NCBI GenBank assembly: GCA_036937835.1
Contig: CM072869.1
Span: 12,497,501 to 12,561,500 of the forward strand
Direction of reading: 5' to 3'
Origin: Pampus argenteus
Taxonomy: Eukaryota; Chordata; Actinopteri; Scombriformes; Stromateidae
DNA: 64,000 nucleotides
The translations under genes and the position numbers were made by a program. Each line of letters begins with the position of its first letter. Position 1 is the stretch's first letter. A model generated the notes under the pieces. The model was given only the letters and a program-made list of their open reading frames with translations. It made no database searches and had not been told where the DNA came from. Below, one piece after another: positions 23,483 to 37,017 of the stretch.

Positions 23483-23821
23483 TTACAGCTGCAAATGTGA
23501 CAATCAAATGCCTTGGAGGAAAGAAAAAAAACATCCAGTTAGATTGGGTCTTATTACTCACTGCCCCTCCCTTGAGTCATCTTCCTTCCTTCATTGAGAA
23601 ATCTCTTTGAGGTCACTTTTGGTCACTACTCTAGGTCGGCTCTCCTCCCTATTTCTCTCCCATCTACCTCTGCTCATATATTGCATCCCTCAACCTCCCA
23701 CCCTGAAGCCCCCAAATCCACTAAAGATGTCAGACCATGGTTTCACACTGATCAAATGAGACAGTGTGTCAGTTCCATCACAGGCCACAGGGAACAGTAG
23801 GAGCAAGTGAAATTGTTTGTT

Positions 23822-23825
<4 letters not shown>

Positions 23826-23873
<48 letters not shown>
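23826..23873. repeat. (TG)n microsatellite
   Basis: About 24 uninterrupted TG units followed by a GAGAGAG stretch. Confidence 0.92.
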
Positions 23874-23878
<5 letters not shown>

Positions 23879-26800
23879 GAGAGTGAGAGCATGTGCGTGC
23901 ATGCACAGTAATATGTATGTGTGTGTATGTGCACGTATAAAACTGCAAAGGTCCAGATGTGTGTGCATGTGTGTCTGTCTGTGAGGTTGTGACATTAAGC
24001 TATCGCCTGAAAGAGCATGCAGGGGGAAGAGAGGAATAAAGGATGGAGTGGGAGAAGGATGTGAGGTTCATCAAGCAGAATGAAAACTGTCACAGAATAA
24101 CTGTGAATACAATTATATGATTCACATCCTGTCTCTCTTTGTCCTGATGGGATTTTCTGTAGCGTTTTTTTCCAAAAAAACAGCTTCTTTTTCTAAATGT
24201 ATAAGTCTATATCTAATGTGGAGTCATATGTGATATCCTTCTCAGATCCTTCAATGTAACGTTATTATATATTATAATATATTATGCATTATTCCTCCAG
24301 TAATGTATGACCATCTCCACCACTGATCACACTGTTTGAAAACCTCTAATTACCTCTTTTTTGTAGGTTAATTGTTTTTCCCCATCTACCTAATGAACCT
24401 GCAGGAGGCGGGTTCTGTTTCTTCCATTTCCCTTTTTTTCCCCCTCTTCCAGGACAGCCTGTGTTGGCTCAGAAACCACTACTGACAAGGACCTGTGAAG
24501 TCCACTGAGACTTTGTATGTGATATACAAATAAATCCTACTTGACTTTATTTTGAATGGATTGTGAACTACATTGCAAGAGTTAACGGGATGCAGATGCT
24601 ACCACCTTGTCACATCGCATTCATTTTTACCTACACTCATTTGATGTTAGACTACTACCTATTTGTAGCCATGACTCCTTCACCTAATCTTTTGAAAGAT
24701 GGAAAATGCACCTTTTGTGCAGCGATTTACAGGACTTGGTAGATCAGGCAGCATCATTTCCACCTCTGTTTCACATCATTTCTTGTAGCTATTAACGGTG
24801 TGTTTTTCAAATCCTTTTTACAATTTTCCCTCTTTTGACTATTGCAAGCTAAGGTCGGCCTTATTTATTTACTTATTTTTTAATAGATTTTTGGATAGAG
24901 TTTTGGATAAACTAGAAAACCAGCTTCGACTGTATAATGTTAAGAAGCATTTTATCCTTGCAAATGGATCTACTAGACTCTGGAGAATTAAATAAATAAA
25001 CATGTATTGGTGAATGTTAATAGGAAAGGCTTAATATGTAATATTGTAAGTTAAATTATTTCACATTTGATTTTTCTCTCTTCTGAATGTTTAGACAAAA
25101 GCCTCGTCTTAGCATCACAACCTGCGCCAAATTAGTCTTTTGTTTAGTGCAGCTGTGCTTCAACAATGAATTGAACAGACAAATGACAGCAACTCAAGAC
25201 AAAAGACATGGATGGGGACCTAGAATGAAAAAGAAGAGGAAAATACATGGAGCTGTAATTCATATTTTCTACCGCATCTGTCTGTTTTTGTGATGACCTA
25301 AAATTTCAAGAAAAGAAATCTCAATGCTTTAAACAGTCTAAAACTCAAACTGCATCATTCAATTTTGTAAGTGAGAGTTCAAGTCCATTTACTATGAAAT
25401 GCACAGCAATTCATGACTTACATGGGATGTTATGATGGAAAAAGGAAACTGCTGTTACTACTGTTGTCTGATGCCTCTTTCAAATGTAACCCAATTAATT
25501 CCAAATTCATTTGCATGACACATATTGTTGACACATTTGGCACAGCTGCTCGGGCCATTCTTGCTGCATGCGATAATTGTTTACATTCTTTCATAATGCA
25601 CGCCTAAATGAATGGCTTTTCAATTACTCTGCCTTTCTAGATTGCAGTTGCACACAATTCTGAGATTTTTCATCCTTTGCACATAGTAGTTGTTATTATT
25701 GTATTATTTTTTTTTACAATTAATGTTATTTCAATGTGTTTCAAACCTTTATAATAGCCCATGCAAACCCAGACTTAGTCATTTAACCTACACTTCCCCT
25801 TTCTTCCTTCTGCACGTTCAGTGTTTTTTTAATATTGCAGAGCAGTGATAACACTCTCCATTTGCTTCAGCCACTTTAACTCTTTTTAACAGCCCTCTTT
25901 TCATGTAAAAATTGCCGCTATTTCCAAACACTTTCCGGGCTGTCTGGTAGAGTTTTGACTTAAAATGTAATATGTAAAATCTCAGAGTGCATTAAGTCTG
26001 ACACCATGTAGCTCTATTCAGTTTACTCAGCTTTCAGCTCACTATTTGGATGTTCATACTGTCAACCCCTTTAAAATACAGTCCATCAGTTTTCAAACTT
26101 AGACACAACCATCAGTGAAACACACACACACACACGAGCATACACACATGCAGCCTCAGCCTTTTCCTCTGGGTATTGCTGATGTGACAGAGAAAACCTG
26201 ATCTGATGTAGCAGGGTGAGGATTACAATTGCAAGCCTTTACATATGTGTGCACGCACACGCACACCACATGCCTTGAGCAGATGGATAAAGTAGGGAGG
26301 ATGTGACCAGAGGAATGATGCATGACATGGACAGCTGTGCTAAGCTTACTTCATTCAAAATATACAAACTCAGTCACCATACACAGGCAGCAGGACAAAG
26401 TGTCAAAGCAAGACACAAGTGCAAACACAACAGATGCCTGTTATGCGGGGAGGGGGGGATTTGCAATGGTAGAGTCAAAAAAGTATCCTTTCAATATTAT
26501 TAAATATAACTTGACGGAGAAAAAGTTTAATTTATACAATAATAAAAAAAAGAAAATACCAATTATTTATTTGTCGCCAAACTGACTGATTTGGACATTT
26601 GTAATAACTAAATAAAAGGCTGTACAAGGTGTGACTGCAGTGAATGAAAATGCATTTGAACTGGGATGTCTGACTCTACAAATCATCCGTTTTGGTCTTC
26701 ATTGTCTAAATATAAAGGCTCAAAACAACAAAGTGGAAATGACCCCGCATTCAAAACCATTTGAAGCGTTGCTGAACACTGAATTGCTTGTAATTCTTTT

Positions 26801-28824
26801 TCTTTTTTTTTTCTACTGAAAGGCACAGTGGACTTTGTTACAGAACAATAGTACTGGTGCCCTGTGATTGCAGCTTTCAATCATTTATCATCTGTGTCTA
26901 TCTATTCAATTGACAGACACACTCAACGCAATGAAATCATGAAGTTAATTTGTTTTTGATAAATATAAAACTAATGCACCTCATGTGAAACTGCTCACAT
27001 TTTATAAAATTCAAGTTATTGTATAGACGGTTTTATAGTTTATATGTAAAGTATCTGTTCATTACATAACCCACCTTGCCACCACCTTGAGAGAAACTTA
27101 AAGAGTTCTGCAACACATTAAACACAGGCATTGTGATTCATTTCTAGTCAAATCAAATGAAAACATTTAATTTAATTTCTGAATCACTCAAATATACATC
27201 TATATATATTAAGATACATAAATATATATGAAGAAGAGCCCTCCATTTTTAATGGCCTAAAGGGGGTTTACTATCACAAATCTTGGGTGAGTGTAGTTGC
27301 ATTTCACATCTATTTATGATGATTTATTTTGTGTATATTTTAAGGAATAAGGGAGGAGAAAAGAGGGAACGGGAACAAAGACATCCTGTAAGTAATGCTT
27401 TGAGTTATTTGAGCCTTTGTCACTTCAGAGTAACAAACCATGAAGGCCTGTCAGGCATCTGTCAGTGGCCCCAAAATGCCTCTAAAATTAATTTGTGGAC
27501 AAAATGTCTTATGCAATTTCACTTAAGTTACTGTGAGACTACAAAGATGGTTTGATGATATATTGCTCTGTGAGATTTGTCAGATTTTTCTTTTTTCAGA
27601 AGCATTTAAGTATCTATAAATTAATAGCAATTTCAGCTGAGGACACCCATGGATAATGTTTTCAAAATCTAATAAAAAAATAATACTATTATTTTGCATA
27701 TTCTGTGTTTTTTGATGGATTATTCTTTGCTTATTTAGGATGGTGCAGTGTGTGTAAAAAAAAAAAAAAGAAACAATGTTTGTAAATCAATACCTTAAAA
27801 AAAAAAGCCTAATATGTTTTTATGTCAGGCACAAAGCCTCTTCCCATGGGAACCGAAACAGCAATAGAGGACCATTCAGTGTGCGTTGTCATCATCCAAA
27901 GCTATTGAGCTGAACCTAGGAGTCAATACGGGGCAAATGGCTTTCATTGTGTTTCAGTGGTTCCCAAAAGAATAAGGAAGAGCGCACAAACAATCCACTT
28001 TCAGATGATTTCTGTCTTTTCATGTTCCAGTATGAAGCAAATTCAGACAATGTTTAGAAACCAACGGTCCACAATAAACAACGTATAGGTCTGTTAGAAT
28101 CAAGGCTGATAGCAAAGGGCGATACATTTTAAAGGAAGAAAAGATGCCACGGGGAAACATTGAGATGGTTATGGTTAAATACGTTTCTGTTCTAGACAAC
28201 CATTAAATAGTGTCTTACCACAACATAAGTTTTCTACTGTAGTTAATGTCAACTTCAGTAACAGAGTGAGAAAAAAAAGAAACAGAAAATGCAGTGGTAA
28301 GCAATAGTTTGTACAGACAATTTCAAATGCTGACCGGTTAAATTTCCATTTACAGACTGTAGATGTGGTTATACACCTGCAACATCACATTCACGTGTGT
28401 ATTTTGATAACTAATATTGATGACATTTGTTTGGAGAACGTGTACCTGTTTAGATGCTACAACAATACTGAGACTCTCCAGTGTTTCTAGACTAAATGGT
28501 TCATTTATCATTCAACTTGTTAACATCACTGGCAGAGGTGCTCATGTCTTAACTTATTGGGAAATGAGTATGGCAAACTAGTACAGATGAATTACCCATT
28601 ATTAATATACACGGATGTATAGTGACAGAGGTTTGATAGATTGTGGCAAATCAATTACTGGGTGAAAAAACATCACAGCACTGTTTCAATGTAAAAGCTC
28701 ACTGACAAGTAAAATGCACAGTTTAGTATAGTTGAGTTTATTTCAGTTTTCAGGCAGTTGATATTTTGACTTAAGAAAAAGCACAGATAATAATATTAAT
28801 GATGGCTCTGTCATGTCCCAGTAA

Positions 28825-29158
28825 TAGGGGTGTGACGAGACACTCAGTTGACGAGACGAGACACGAGATTGGGTTCACGAGATCGAGACGAGACGAGATT
28901 TTAAGAAAGCTAAATTACAAATATGAATGCCTGGACAACAGACTTTTATTTAATCTGTTTTTTTGTTTTCCGACGTCATTGTTTTCCAACGTCATTCGGC
29001 TGCTTGTTGGATCACAATTTAAAAGTGGCGGGGGCGTCACAAATAGTTATGCATGTGTTTTCCGGCTGCTTGTTGGACAACAAATCTCGCGAGACCGATT
29101 TCCAACCCGACGAGAAATCTCGCAAATTTTCATCACACGAGATCTCGTCACACCTCTA
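28825..29158. mobile_element. hAT-like MITE, structurally complete
   Basis: Terminal inverted repeats TAGGGGTGTGACGAGA (left) and its near complement ending CTCGTCACACCTCTA (right) bound a 334-bp element. An identical 8-bp direct repeat, CCCAGTAA, lies on both sides (28817-28824 and 29159-29166). An 8-bp duplication is the hAT superfamily hallmark. Subterminal regions are full of CGAGA motifs, typical of transposase-binding sites. The interior repeats CGGCTGCTTGTTGGA twice. No transposase is encoded; the short open frames inside are not genes. Confidence 0.9.
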
Positions 29159-30156
29159 CCCAGTAAGCCATGATAGTGTCATAGTGAGCCACAATACCAA
29201 GAAGAAAATGGACCTTTAAATCAGCTTGGTACATCAATGGCTAATGTTATTATCTTGACCCACTGAACTAAAATTCATTATTAATATTCATTTGATAACA
29301 AAATGTGGTACATGGTTTAAGAGAAGGTTACCATAACGGCCGTTATTCGACAGTTATCTGATTCATAGACTACAATAACATCTTTCTCAAGAGAATGTCC
29401 AGAACATAGGACATAGTGAGCATAGCAAAAACTGTGAGGTGGCTTTGTTTTACTAACACAGGGCAGGAATGACAGACACACTACGCTTTGAACTGAATGC
29501 AGTGACACTTGCTGGAAAAAAGTGAAACGGGGGATTCTACCCTCCCCTCGCCGTTGGGTCTCTTTTCATGCCTCTGGCAATTTATTTTCATCTCCAGTGA
29601 GAATGAAAATTATTCCACTAATAGATTCATGTTTAGGTTGAACCTTTGGCTGAAACCATAGCTGAGCTTTTAAAAGAAGGATGAAACCACAATAATAGCC
29701 TAAGGAGCAAAAGAGCCCGCTCTGATTTTCCAATTGTTCAGTTCTGAACAGGAACTGAATTTTTATCAGTTATTCATGCATTCACATCCCTAAAGTCCCC
29801 AAACTAGTCTAACATTAAATCATGTACACTTAACATATTTCCCTTGACTGACTTATGATGAATAATAATCAATAATGAATGTAATCAATATAATAAATAT
29901 TTGCATCAATTAATGAAGAATAACTTTTACATTCATTTTGTGAGGCTGATCTGAGGGAGCTGCATAAAGGGCCAGTATAAGATATATAAATAAAATAGAT
30001 TTTTCAAATATATATGTAGATATACCAGTAGAGCCCCAGAATATAAATATAGACATGTAAATGTGGATGATACTTCCCTTTTAAAAGTTCAAGTGCAGAG
30101 AGTACCGTTTTAAGGTCAAGCCAAAGTGTTTTAGACTACCACAACAGTAAACCTGA

Positions 30157-30171
30157 GGGGGGGGGGGGGGG
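30157..30171. repeat. Poly-G run (15 G)
   Basis: Fifteen consecutive G residues on the plus strand, read directly. Homopolymer length in assemblies is error-prone. Confidence 0.85.
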
Positions 30172-31241
30172 AAACAAGAGCACAAACATATAGGGAAAAC
30201 TAAAATGCTCAGTTTAAGATATATTGAATTTATTTCTGTTATATGATTTAAATATAAAGCCTATGCTGATCAATACAATTTCATCTCATTAAATATCTAG
30301 CCACTGCCAGCTATTGTTATAACTGTGAAATGCTAAATCCAGGGTGGGAATTTTCCAAGTCATTACAGAAATATATCTAGAAATATACCTTTATCATCAA
30401 TTCCCTATAACACTGTCATAACTCCTCTTGCTCCATGATGATTAAGATCCTCTTCTGTCTGTTAATGAATATATGTTAAAAAAAAAAAATGTATAAGCTG
30501 TTTGGTAGTGGGTCCTTGTCTCTCTCCATTTCTTTTCTCCACCATCCTTTGATCTTGGGCAATTTACAACCCTCCCCTCTTGTAGCCTTGAGCTAAAGTG
30601 TGAGCATTGCAGTGATTTAGAGGCACACATAAAACTCTGTCATGTGCAGACAGACCAAGACAAAGACAGTGGCAGAGGAGTGCTTGTGTACTGTAAGTAA
30701 GAAATTGAAAGTGTGTGTGTGGTGCCCATACATTTCCATTTAATTTCCAACGCATCAATCTGCTCAACCAAAGAACACCCATTATTATCACTGGTCAATT
30801 TCCTGATTCCCTCTATACTATCTACATGACTTTATGAATCTATATGACAGGAGAGCTCTTCTTGCAGTTCTGCCACATTTCAGTGCAACCACCAGTTAGC
30901 TTCACACTCACTCACATAGGAGACTTTAAGCAGAAGAGGGAAGGCAAGAAACAGGGAGAGAAGCATGTATGAAACTGCGCTTTAAATGATGGGAGAGGCT
31001 GATTAACTGAGCGGCTTGCAGGTAAGGGTCAAATGTGTGGTCCAGACATGCTGAAACAGTGGTGAAGCAAGTAGAAAAGGTGAAAGAGGTAGAGATATGG
31101 AGGTGTGGGACACAGAAAAACAGAAAAGAACAGTGGGAGAGGGACATGACTGGAAAGGGAGGATGGGGAGGCTTTTCTGTGCAAGCCAGTAGTTGGTCTA
31201 AAAATAGTCTTGATGATATATGTCGCAGAGCATTCAAATGA

Positions 31242-31265
31242 GTGTGTGTGTGTGTGTGTGTGTGT
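31242..31265. repeat. (GT)n microsatellite
   Basis: About twelve GT units. Confidence 0.85.
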
Positions 31266-32052
31266 AGAAGTAGACAGAGTGAATTTATTACATTTTATTT
31301 ACAGAAGTGCAGATTCTCAAGTACCTCAGATGAATGATCCCAGGCCTGAGCGACTACAGGAATGAAAACATTCAAATGGTCATATTGAAAGCAGTTGTGT
31401 TATGCATGTTTCCCTTATTCCATATGTTTGCGTTCATGCATGCACCTCCTTGTTTCATGTGTGTGTTGCCTATCACAGCAGCATCTCACTGCACCCTTGC
31501 AGCAGAAAGACTAAATGAGCAGGGTGACATGCAAATCAGCGATCTTTGCTGACAGCCTGGTGTGTGTGAGTGACATGATAAGGGTTCTCTCAGGTGGCAC
31601 TTTAAATACAGGTTACACTTATAGACTGAGAGGAGGATGATACAAGAAGAGAAAGTGAAAAATATCTGAGTATGGAGAGGATTGTAGAGAGCAGGGCTCT
31701 GTGATTATTTGAAAAGTTACCACAGGTAAAATAGACAAGTTTCCACTCTCAACAATGATATAAACATGATTGTTTGGTGAAATATCCTTCTAATAATAAT
31801 AACTAATTGTCTTTATTCTGCCAGCAGAAGTGTATTTTAAATTTTTAAATGTGATCATCTCATTTTGCAACAAAACTATTTAAATATTCAACTCACATAT
31901 TCAAATGAGGGCAAATTACTAAATATTTGCCTTTAGTGGACTTTCCAATCATGCTGTCCATAATGCCTGAAAGACAGCAAATAAGAAACAGAGAAAATGA
32001 GTCTTGTGGAGAGATATAGACAAATAAATGCTGTCACATAGAATGAGTGGTG

Positions 32053-32056
<4 letters not shown>

Positions 32057-32098
<42 letters not shown>
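32057..32098. repeat. (TG)n microsatellite
   Basis: About 20 uninterrupted TG units. Confidence 0.92.
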
Positions 32099-32100
<2 letters not shown>

Positions 32101-34149
32101 GAAGGAACACAGCCTTCAGTTGAGGTCAGAGTTGTATGTTGGTGCTATCGTAAGCAGACAGGACACACGTGTCCCATCCTCCGCCAACACTCATTAACAC
32201 TGCGTGGCCCTTTGGATGGCAGTGTTTAGCATTCTATAATGAGTTTCCCTCCAGAGCAGGAGGCTTGAATGTCACTCACAGTCAACTGCAGTTTGAGTTG
32301 GGAGGTGGTGATGTGTGTGGGTGGAACAGTGGGCACTATGTGTCTGGTTTCTGATGACTGAAGACAAAGTAAATAAACACTAGATGCCTCTTATGAAAAT
32401 GAGTGCGGGTGAACAGAGAAGAGGAGATGGCCGAAAGAGAGCATTTATAGAGTTTTACAGCTATGTGTTTGGGGACATGTTCTCAGTGTGCTCTCTGGAC
32501 GCACAAAATGCCAAAATAAATGCCACAGACAGTGTGTGTTTTCATCTGGGCATGGCATTTTAGGCTAGACAGAGTCTAATCAATTAAGAGCCATAGAACC
32601 GACTGGCCTTAAATAAAACCCTAAATTGGATCCATGTTTGCAAGCCATGCATCACACAATGAGAGGGAGTGACATTTTTATTGTATAACCTTAAGCTGAT
32701 GAGGTTGTATAACACAGCAGCCCTATCTTGACATCTTAACAATGTTGGTGTAAACAAATGGTGTGTTAAACATCAAAAATGTCAGTGTGTGCGCCAGTGT
32801 GGATACGTACGTCTGTAGAAAAGTAAAATACATTTTTGAATGGCCTTGCATTTTGATTTACTGGCGTAATAAATATGTTTGAGCAGAAAGAAACAGTGAA
32901 CGAAGTGTAAACCAAATATCAGAAAGAAAAGCTGGTTGACCTGTTACGAGGTGCAGAATGGCAATTTTGCAACTTTTCATAAGAGACAATTTGACTCGTC
33001 ATAGAAGAAAAATCACAAGTGGACATAACATTAACGAGGACTCATTAATGTTGCACTAGGAAATCTAAATGGTCCTTTACTTAAAAATGTGTGATCTCTT
33101 TATTGGTTACATTTTGTTAACATCTTCTTCTTCAAGGCAGGATGAGGTCATATTAAAACAAGACTATTTAACTTTTAATAACCTGTACTAAAAGTGATAA
33201 TTACAGGACACTTTTGCATTTAATTCAGTTGATATCTACCGCGCTATTTTAATGGAAGGGAAACATTACATGAAGGGAAACAGACATTAACATAATTCTG
33301 GGACAGAGAGCAAAGGAAATATGTCTCCAAATGAGGTGAACTGAATTAACATTTGGTTGTACTGTTGTCACATCCCTTGGCAGTTATGTGCTAATATGTA
33401 ATAGTGTTACACTGACTAAGTGACTACTAACATTGGGTCTTGCTTGGCCTGGGTGACAACTCGAGTTAATGCAAGCAGTTAGTGAGTTCCCCAACATGCG
33501 ACTAATAGTTACATTATCTTCACACACCACAAAACATACATTCTGGTGGCTAGATATGCAACTTAGGTCTCAGTTACATATTGACAAGATAATGAGTTAA
33601 CAAGTAGCTCACAGTAGGGCTGATAGACAAATGGAAACCATTAGGCTGTATCTGCAATAAATGTGGATTCTATTGCTAATTGTGACAAATACAAACCTGG
33701 TTATGAGAAGTAGTTTGTGGAACTTCGTTTTATTTGGTCTATATGTGTATGTGCAGAGGTCTCTTTCTACTCAGATGAATCCTAGTGTTGTATGCCTGCT
33801 AAAATCTAATAAAAATAAACTAATGAATTATTTTGCCTGAAAGTGCATCAGCGCTCTCTTTGGGATGGAAGAGTGGGAGAGAGAAGAAAAAAAGTTTTTC
33901 CATGATGTATGCATGCATTTCTGTGTGTATTTGTTGACTGTGATTGTGACTAAATGCTCATGTGTTTTATGCCCTGTGTGCTAGTTTGTGAACTGTATGT
34001 GTGCTTGTGGATATTTAATACCTATATGAAGTGGGGTCAAGACTTTGTATCTGTATTCTCATTAGTGCATGTGGTCAAGCGTGGATTAATTAGCAGTAAT
34101 GTAATTCACGTTGTCACCTCTCATTACTTTCACAAGGCACCACATCTTA

Positions 34150-34172
34150 GACACACACACACACACACACAC
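34150..34172. repeat. (AC)n microsatellite
   Basis: About eleven AC units followed by pyrimidine-rich sequence. Confidence 0.85.
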
Positions 34173-34469
34173 TCCGGATCCCTCTCCTTTCTCCCTCTCT
34201 CACCTTTCACCCCCCACACCCCCCACCTCTGTCTGTCCTTTTTATGTCACCTCTATCTCTCTTTGCACACTATCTGTACCACATCAAAAATAAACACCTT
34301 CCCTCACACCTTTGTATTCTCTTCATGTTTGCTATGTTACGTTCGCACAAGCACAAAAACAGTAGCCTTTTTTTACTAAGATTGTTACACAGTTGTTCAG
34401 GTTGTCCACTTACATATTTCTGATTAGATTTCAGCTCCAACATATATGGATGTATATGAGAAGTTTCTA

Positions 34470-35397
34470 TTTTGAGTACAGAACAAGAAAAAGAAGTGAA
34501 ATCTCACTACTTGGCAATAAAGAGAAGAGGGTTGCTGTCAGTAAACACCTTGAGTTACTGTCTCTAAAAACTAAAGACCAAGTCCGAAACCTTGGCGTAT
34601 TGATAGACTCAGATGTGACCTTCAACAGTCACATAAAATCAGTCACCAAAACAGCCTTCTACCAACTTAAGAACATATCCAGAGTTAAGGGCTTTATGTC
34701 CCAAACAGATCAGGAGAAGCTGATCCATGCTTTCATCTCCAGTAGACTTGACTACTGTAATGGTCTTTTGACTGGACTCCCCCAAAAAAGTATCAAACAG
34801 CTGTAGCTCATTCAGAACGCAGCAGCTCGAGTTTTGACCAGAACAAAGAGATCAGAACACATCACCCCAGTTCTTAAGTCTTTACACTGGCTCCCAGTTA
34901 GCCACAGAATAGATTTTAAAGTTCTGCTACTAGTTTACAAATCACTGAATGGTTTAGGCCCAAAATACATAAACGAAATGTTAGTAGAATATAGACCCAG
35001 TAGGGCTCTGAGATCTACTGACTCAGGTCAGATAGTGGAGCACAGAGTTCAAACCAGACACGGTGAAGCAGCATTTAGCAGTTATGCTGCTCACAACTGG
35101 AAGAAACTACCAGCAGGACTGAAATCAGCCCCAACTTTAAAGAACTTTTAAAGAATTTTTAATCATAATCCAGTGATTCGTTTATTGTTTTTAATTGTTT
35201 TCAAATTTGCTATTTTAATGATTTTAAATGACATTCTGATGTTTTTAATTCAATTTTCTTCAATTTTTTTTTTTTTATTTGTATTGCTATTGCTTGTCTT
35301 AATGTCAAATGTTTTTCCTTGCCTCTGTAAAGCACTATGAATTGCCTTTTGTACAAATTGTGCTATACAAATAAACTTGCCTTGCCTTGCCTTACTA
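34470..35397 (+). pseudogene. 5'-truncated L2-clade LINE retrotransposon: ORF C-terminus and 3' tail
   Basis: The plus strand encodes the C-terminal region of an L2-type reverse transcriptase polyprotein: KDQVRNLGVLIDSDVTFNSH, then SSRLDYCNGLLTGLP, IQNAAARVLTRTKRSEHI, LHWLPVSHRIDFKVLLLVYK and HGEAAFSSYAAHNWKKLP. One in-frame TAG (34804-34806) breaks the frame, which otherwise stays open to 35151. An untranslated 3' region follows and ends TGTGCTATACAAATAAA plus TTGCC-type short repeats (about 35360-35397), the usual L2 3' end. The catalytic RT core is absent, so the copy is dead on arrival from 5' truncation. Confidence 0.9.
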
Positions 35398-35699
35398 CAG
35401 TTTGTTTACATAGCCCTCCATTGTTATATCTCAAGGCAGCAGCTGTATAACCTCTGCTGCTGCAGAGGCCCATGTCTGGAAAGTCCTTTCTCTGGTCCTG
35501 TAATTTTAATAATAGATTGTTCCATGTGTAGTATGCTCAGAAAAGACCCAGTAATTTTGATAGTATAGAAGACACTAGTTTCCAAAATGAGGCCACCCCA
35601 CGCCCATGACATTCCCAGTACATATGCATAAATGAGCCCACAATGCCAAGAGTACATGGCTGACAAATTGAGGTGGTGAGTGTGAGTTTCATGAGGCAA

Positions 35700-36740
35700 A
35701 GTTTTCTAAGAGTGAGTTAAAGTCTAACCAGATTAATAATGTGCAGAACATACAGTATGGCCAAAAACACATCCTGAAATTGGGAACGGCTAGCCCTTCT
35801 TCCTGTCTGCCACATTGCAGACTTGACAGTTTAAGGTGAGCACGCTTGCCCCTTCAAATAAATTTAGAGATTAGACAGTGGATTTTATTCTTGCAACCCT
35901 TGGGTGGAGGAAGGGTTAACACAATAGAATAAATATTTGGTAAAATATCATCAACATTTTTTATAATGTTAATAGAAGTTTGTGGAGAGAGGTGACAATT
36001 TTTATTAAATGTCAGCTTCTTTTTCTTTTTTTTTTGTAACTGAGTGCAGGGAGGGGAAAATATCCACACCCAGGACTTCACTACTGGAACTACTACTACT
36101 CACTGGAATGTGAGATGGTAAGGTGAAGGGGACTGGAAGTAGTGATGGCCTAGATCAGTTGATTTCATATCCAAACAGAGCACAGAAATTGTCAAAGAAT
36201 GGAATGGAAGTCAGGGCATTGTCTATATATAACAAAATATCATCTGCAAATAATGATATGTGGTATGATGTGTTACAAAAGGTGATGGGTTAAATCAAGT
36301 GGTGCTGTCGTAGCTTTTGGGCTAATGGCTCGAGTAAAAGGTTAAATAATAAAGGTGAGAGGATGCCCAGACCGACTTGAAATGATAAAGGAGGAAATGT
36401 AATGACCATAACCAAGGGGTTAACGTATAAAACTTTTATCATCTTGATGAAATTTGGACCCAGGCCAAATCTATCTAACGCCACCCATAAGTACTTCCAT
36501 TCCAAATAGTTAATGACCTGTTTAGCATCCAATGAGAGGACTGCACAAGGCAAGGGAACATCCTGGGAGAAGTTAATCATGTTTAGTAATCTATGTATTC
36601 TGTCTGTCTCTTGACAAGTTAGGTAATAGAGCCCATCTGGTCATGATGTACAGTTTTTGGTCACAAGGCCTATAGGTTTTACAGAGGGTGAGGTCTTCAT
36701 TTGTTTCTCAATGGAAATTGGGGAATGCAGATGATCAGAT
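35700..36740 (-). pseudogene. L1/Tx1-like LINE reverse transcriptase fragment
   Basis: The minus strand carries RT core pieces in order: SLDA and EWKYLWVALDRFGLGPNFI (about 36470-36545), LSPLLFNLLLEPLAQKLRQ (about 36300-36365), LFADDILLYIDNAL (about 36210-36255), and further down a C-terminal RT/thumb part with INIIKNVDDILPNIY and GKRAHLKLSSLQ. A single in-frame stop (36292-36290) separates the first part from the FADD box, and other frameshifts occur. The second Asp of the usual AFD box reads as Asn (VIN). It is clearly a decayed copy without ends. Confidence 0.8.
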
Positions 36741-36896
36741 TCCTCCTGAATTAGAAAAGGAACATTTAAGTTCTGCAGAAAAAAAATTCACATCTGCCTT
36801 TATCTAGGGTGACTTCAGCAAAATATGAAATTAATTTCTCTTACTCTATCATATGTGTTGTGTCTAATTTTAGCACACAAGCACTTACTCATGCAC

Positions 36897-36900
<4 letters not shown>

Positions 36901-36932
<32 letters not shown>
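36901..36932. repeat. (TA)n microsatellite
   Basis: About fifteen TA units. Confidence 0.9.
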
Positions 36933-36936
<4 letters not shown>

Positions 36937-37005
36937 TATTTATTTTGTTAAGTTAATTTATTCTTGATGCTTTGGTAATATTGTTGTTGTGACATTCATG
37001 CCAAT

Positions 37006-37017
37006 GGGGGGGGGGGG
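37006..37017. repeat. Poly-G run (12 G)
   Basis: Twelve consecutive G residues, read directly. Confidence 0.85.

Larger units (their letters stand above)
14171..28816. other. Long non-coding stretch, no exon recognised
   Basis: No credible coding exon, RNA gene or intact transposon is seen. It holds microsatellites (17730, 21509, 23448, 23826), an A-rich plus ATGAAA repeat at 20768-20821, and blocks at about 16210-16490, 17280-17420 and 23045-23175 whose balanced composition and homeobox-like ATTA sites suggest possible conserved elements. Confidence 0.4.
29167..34469. other. Non-coding stretch with microsatellites
   Basis: No exon was recognised. Contents are a G15 run at 30157-30171, TG microsatellites at 31242-31265 and 32057-32098, a CA tract at 34150-34172, and a possible conserved block at about 29540-29640. 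Open frames here lack family signatures. Confidence 0.4.

Noticed and set aside
28799..29173. Open frame of 124 codons across the hAT-like MITE
   Set aside because: It starts in flanking DNA and runs through the terminal repeats, so it is not a gene.
36370..36390. GCCCAGACCG match reminiscent of a miR-129 star sequence
   Set aside because: It lies inside the LINE RT fragment and no hairpin partner is present.
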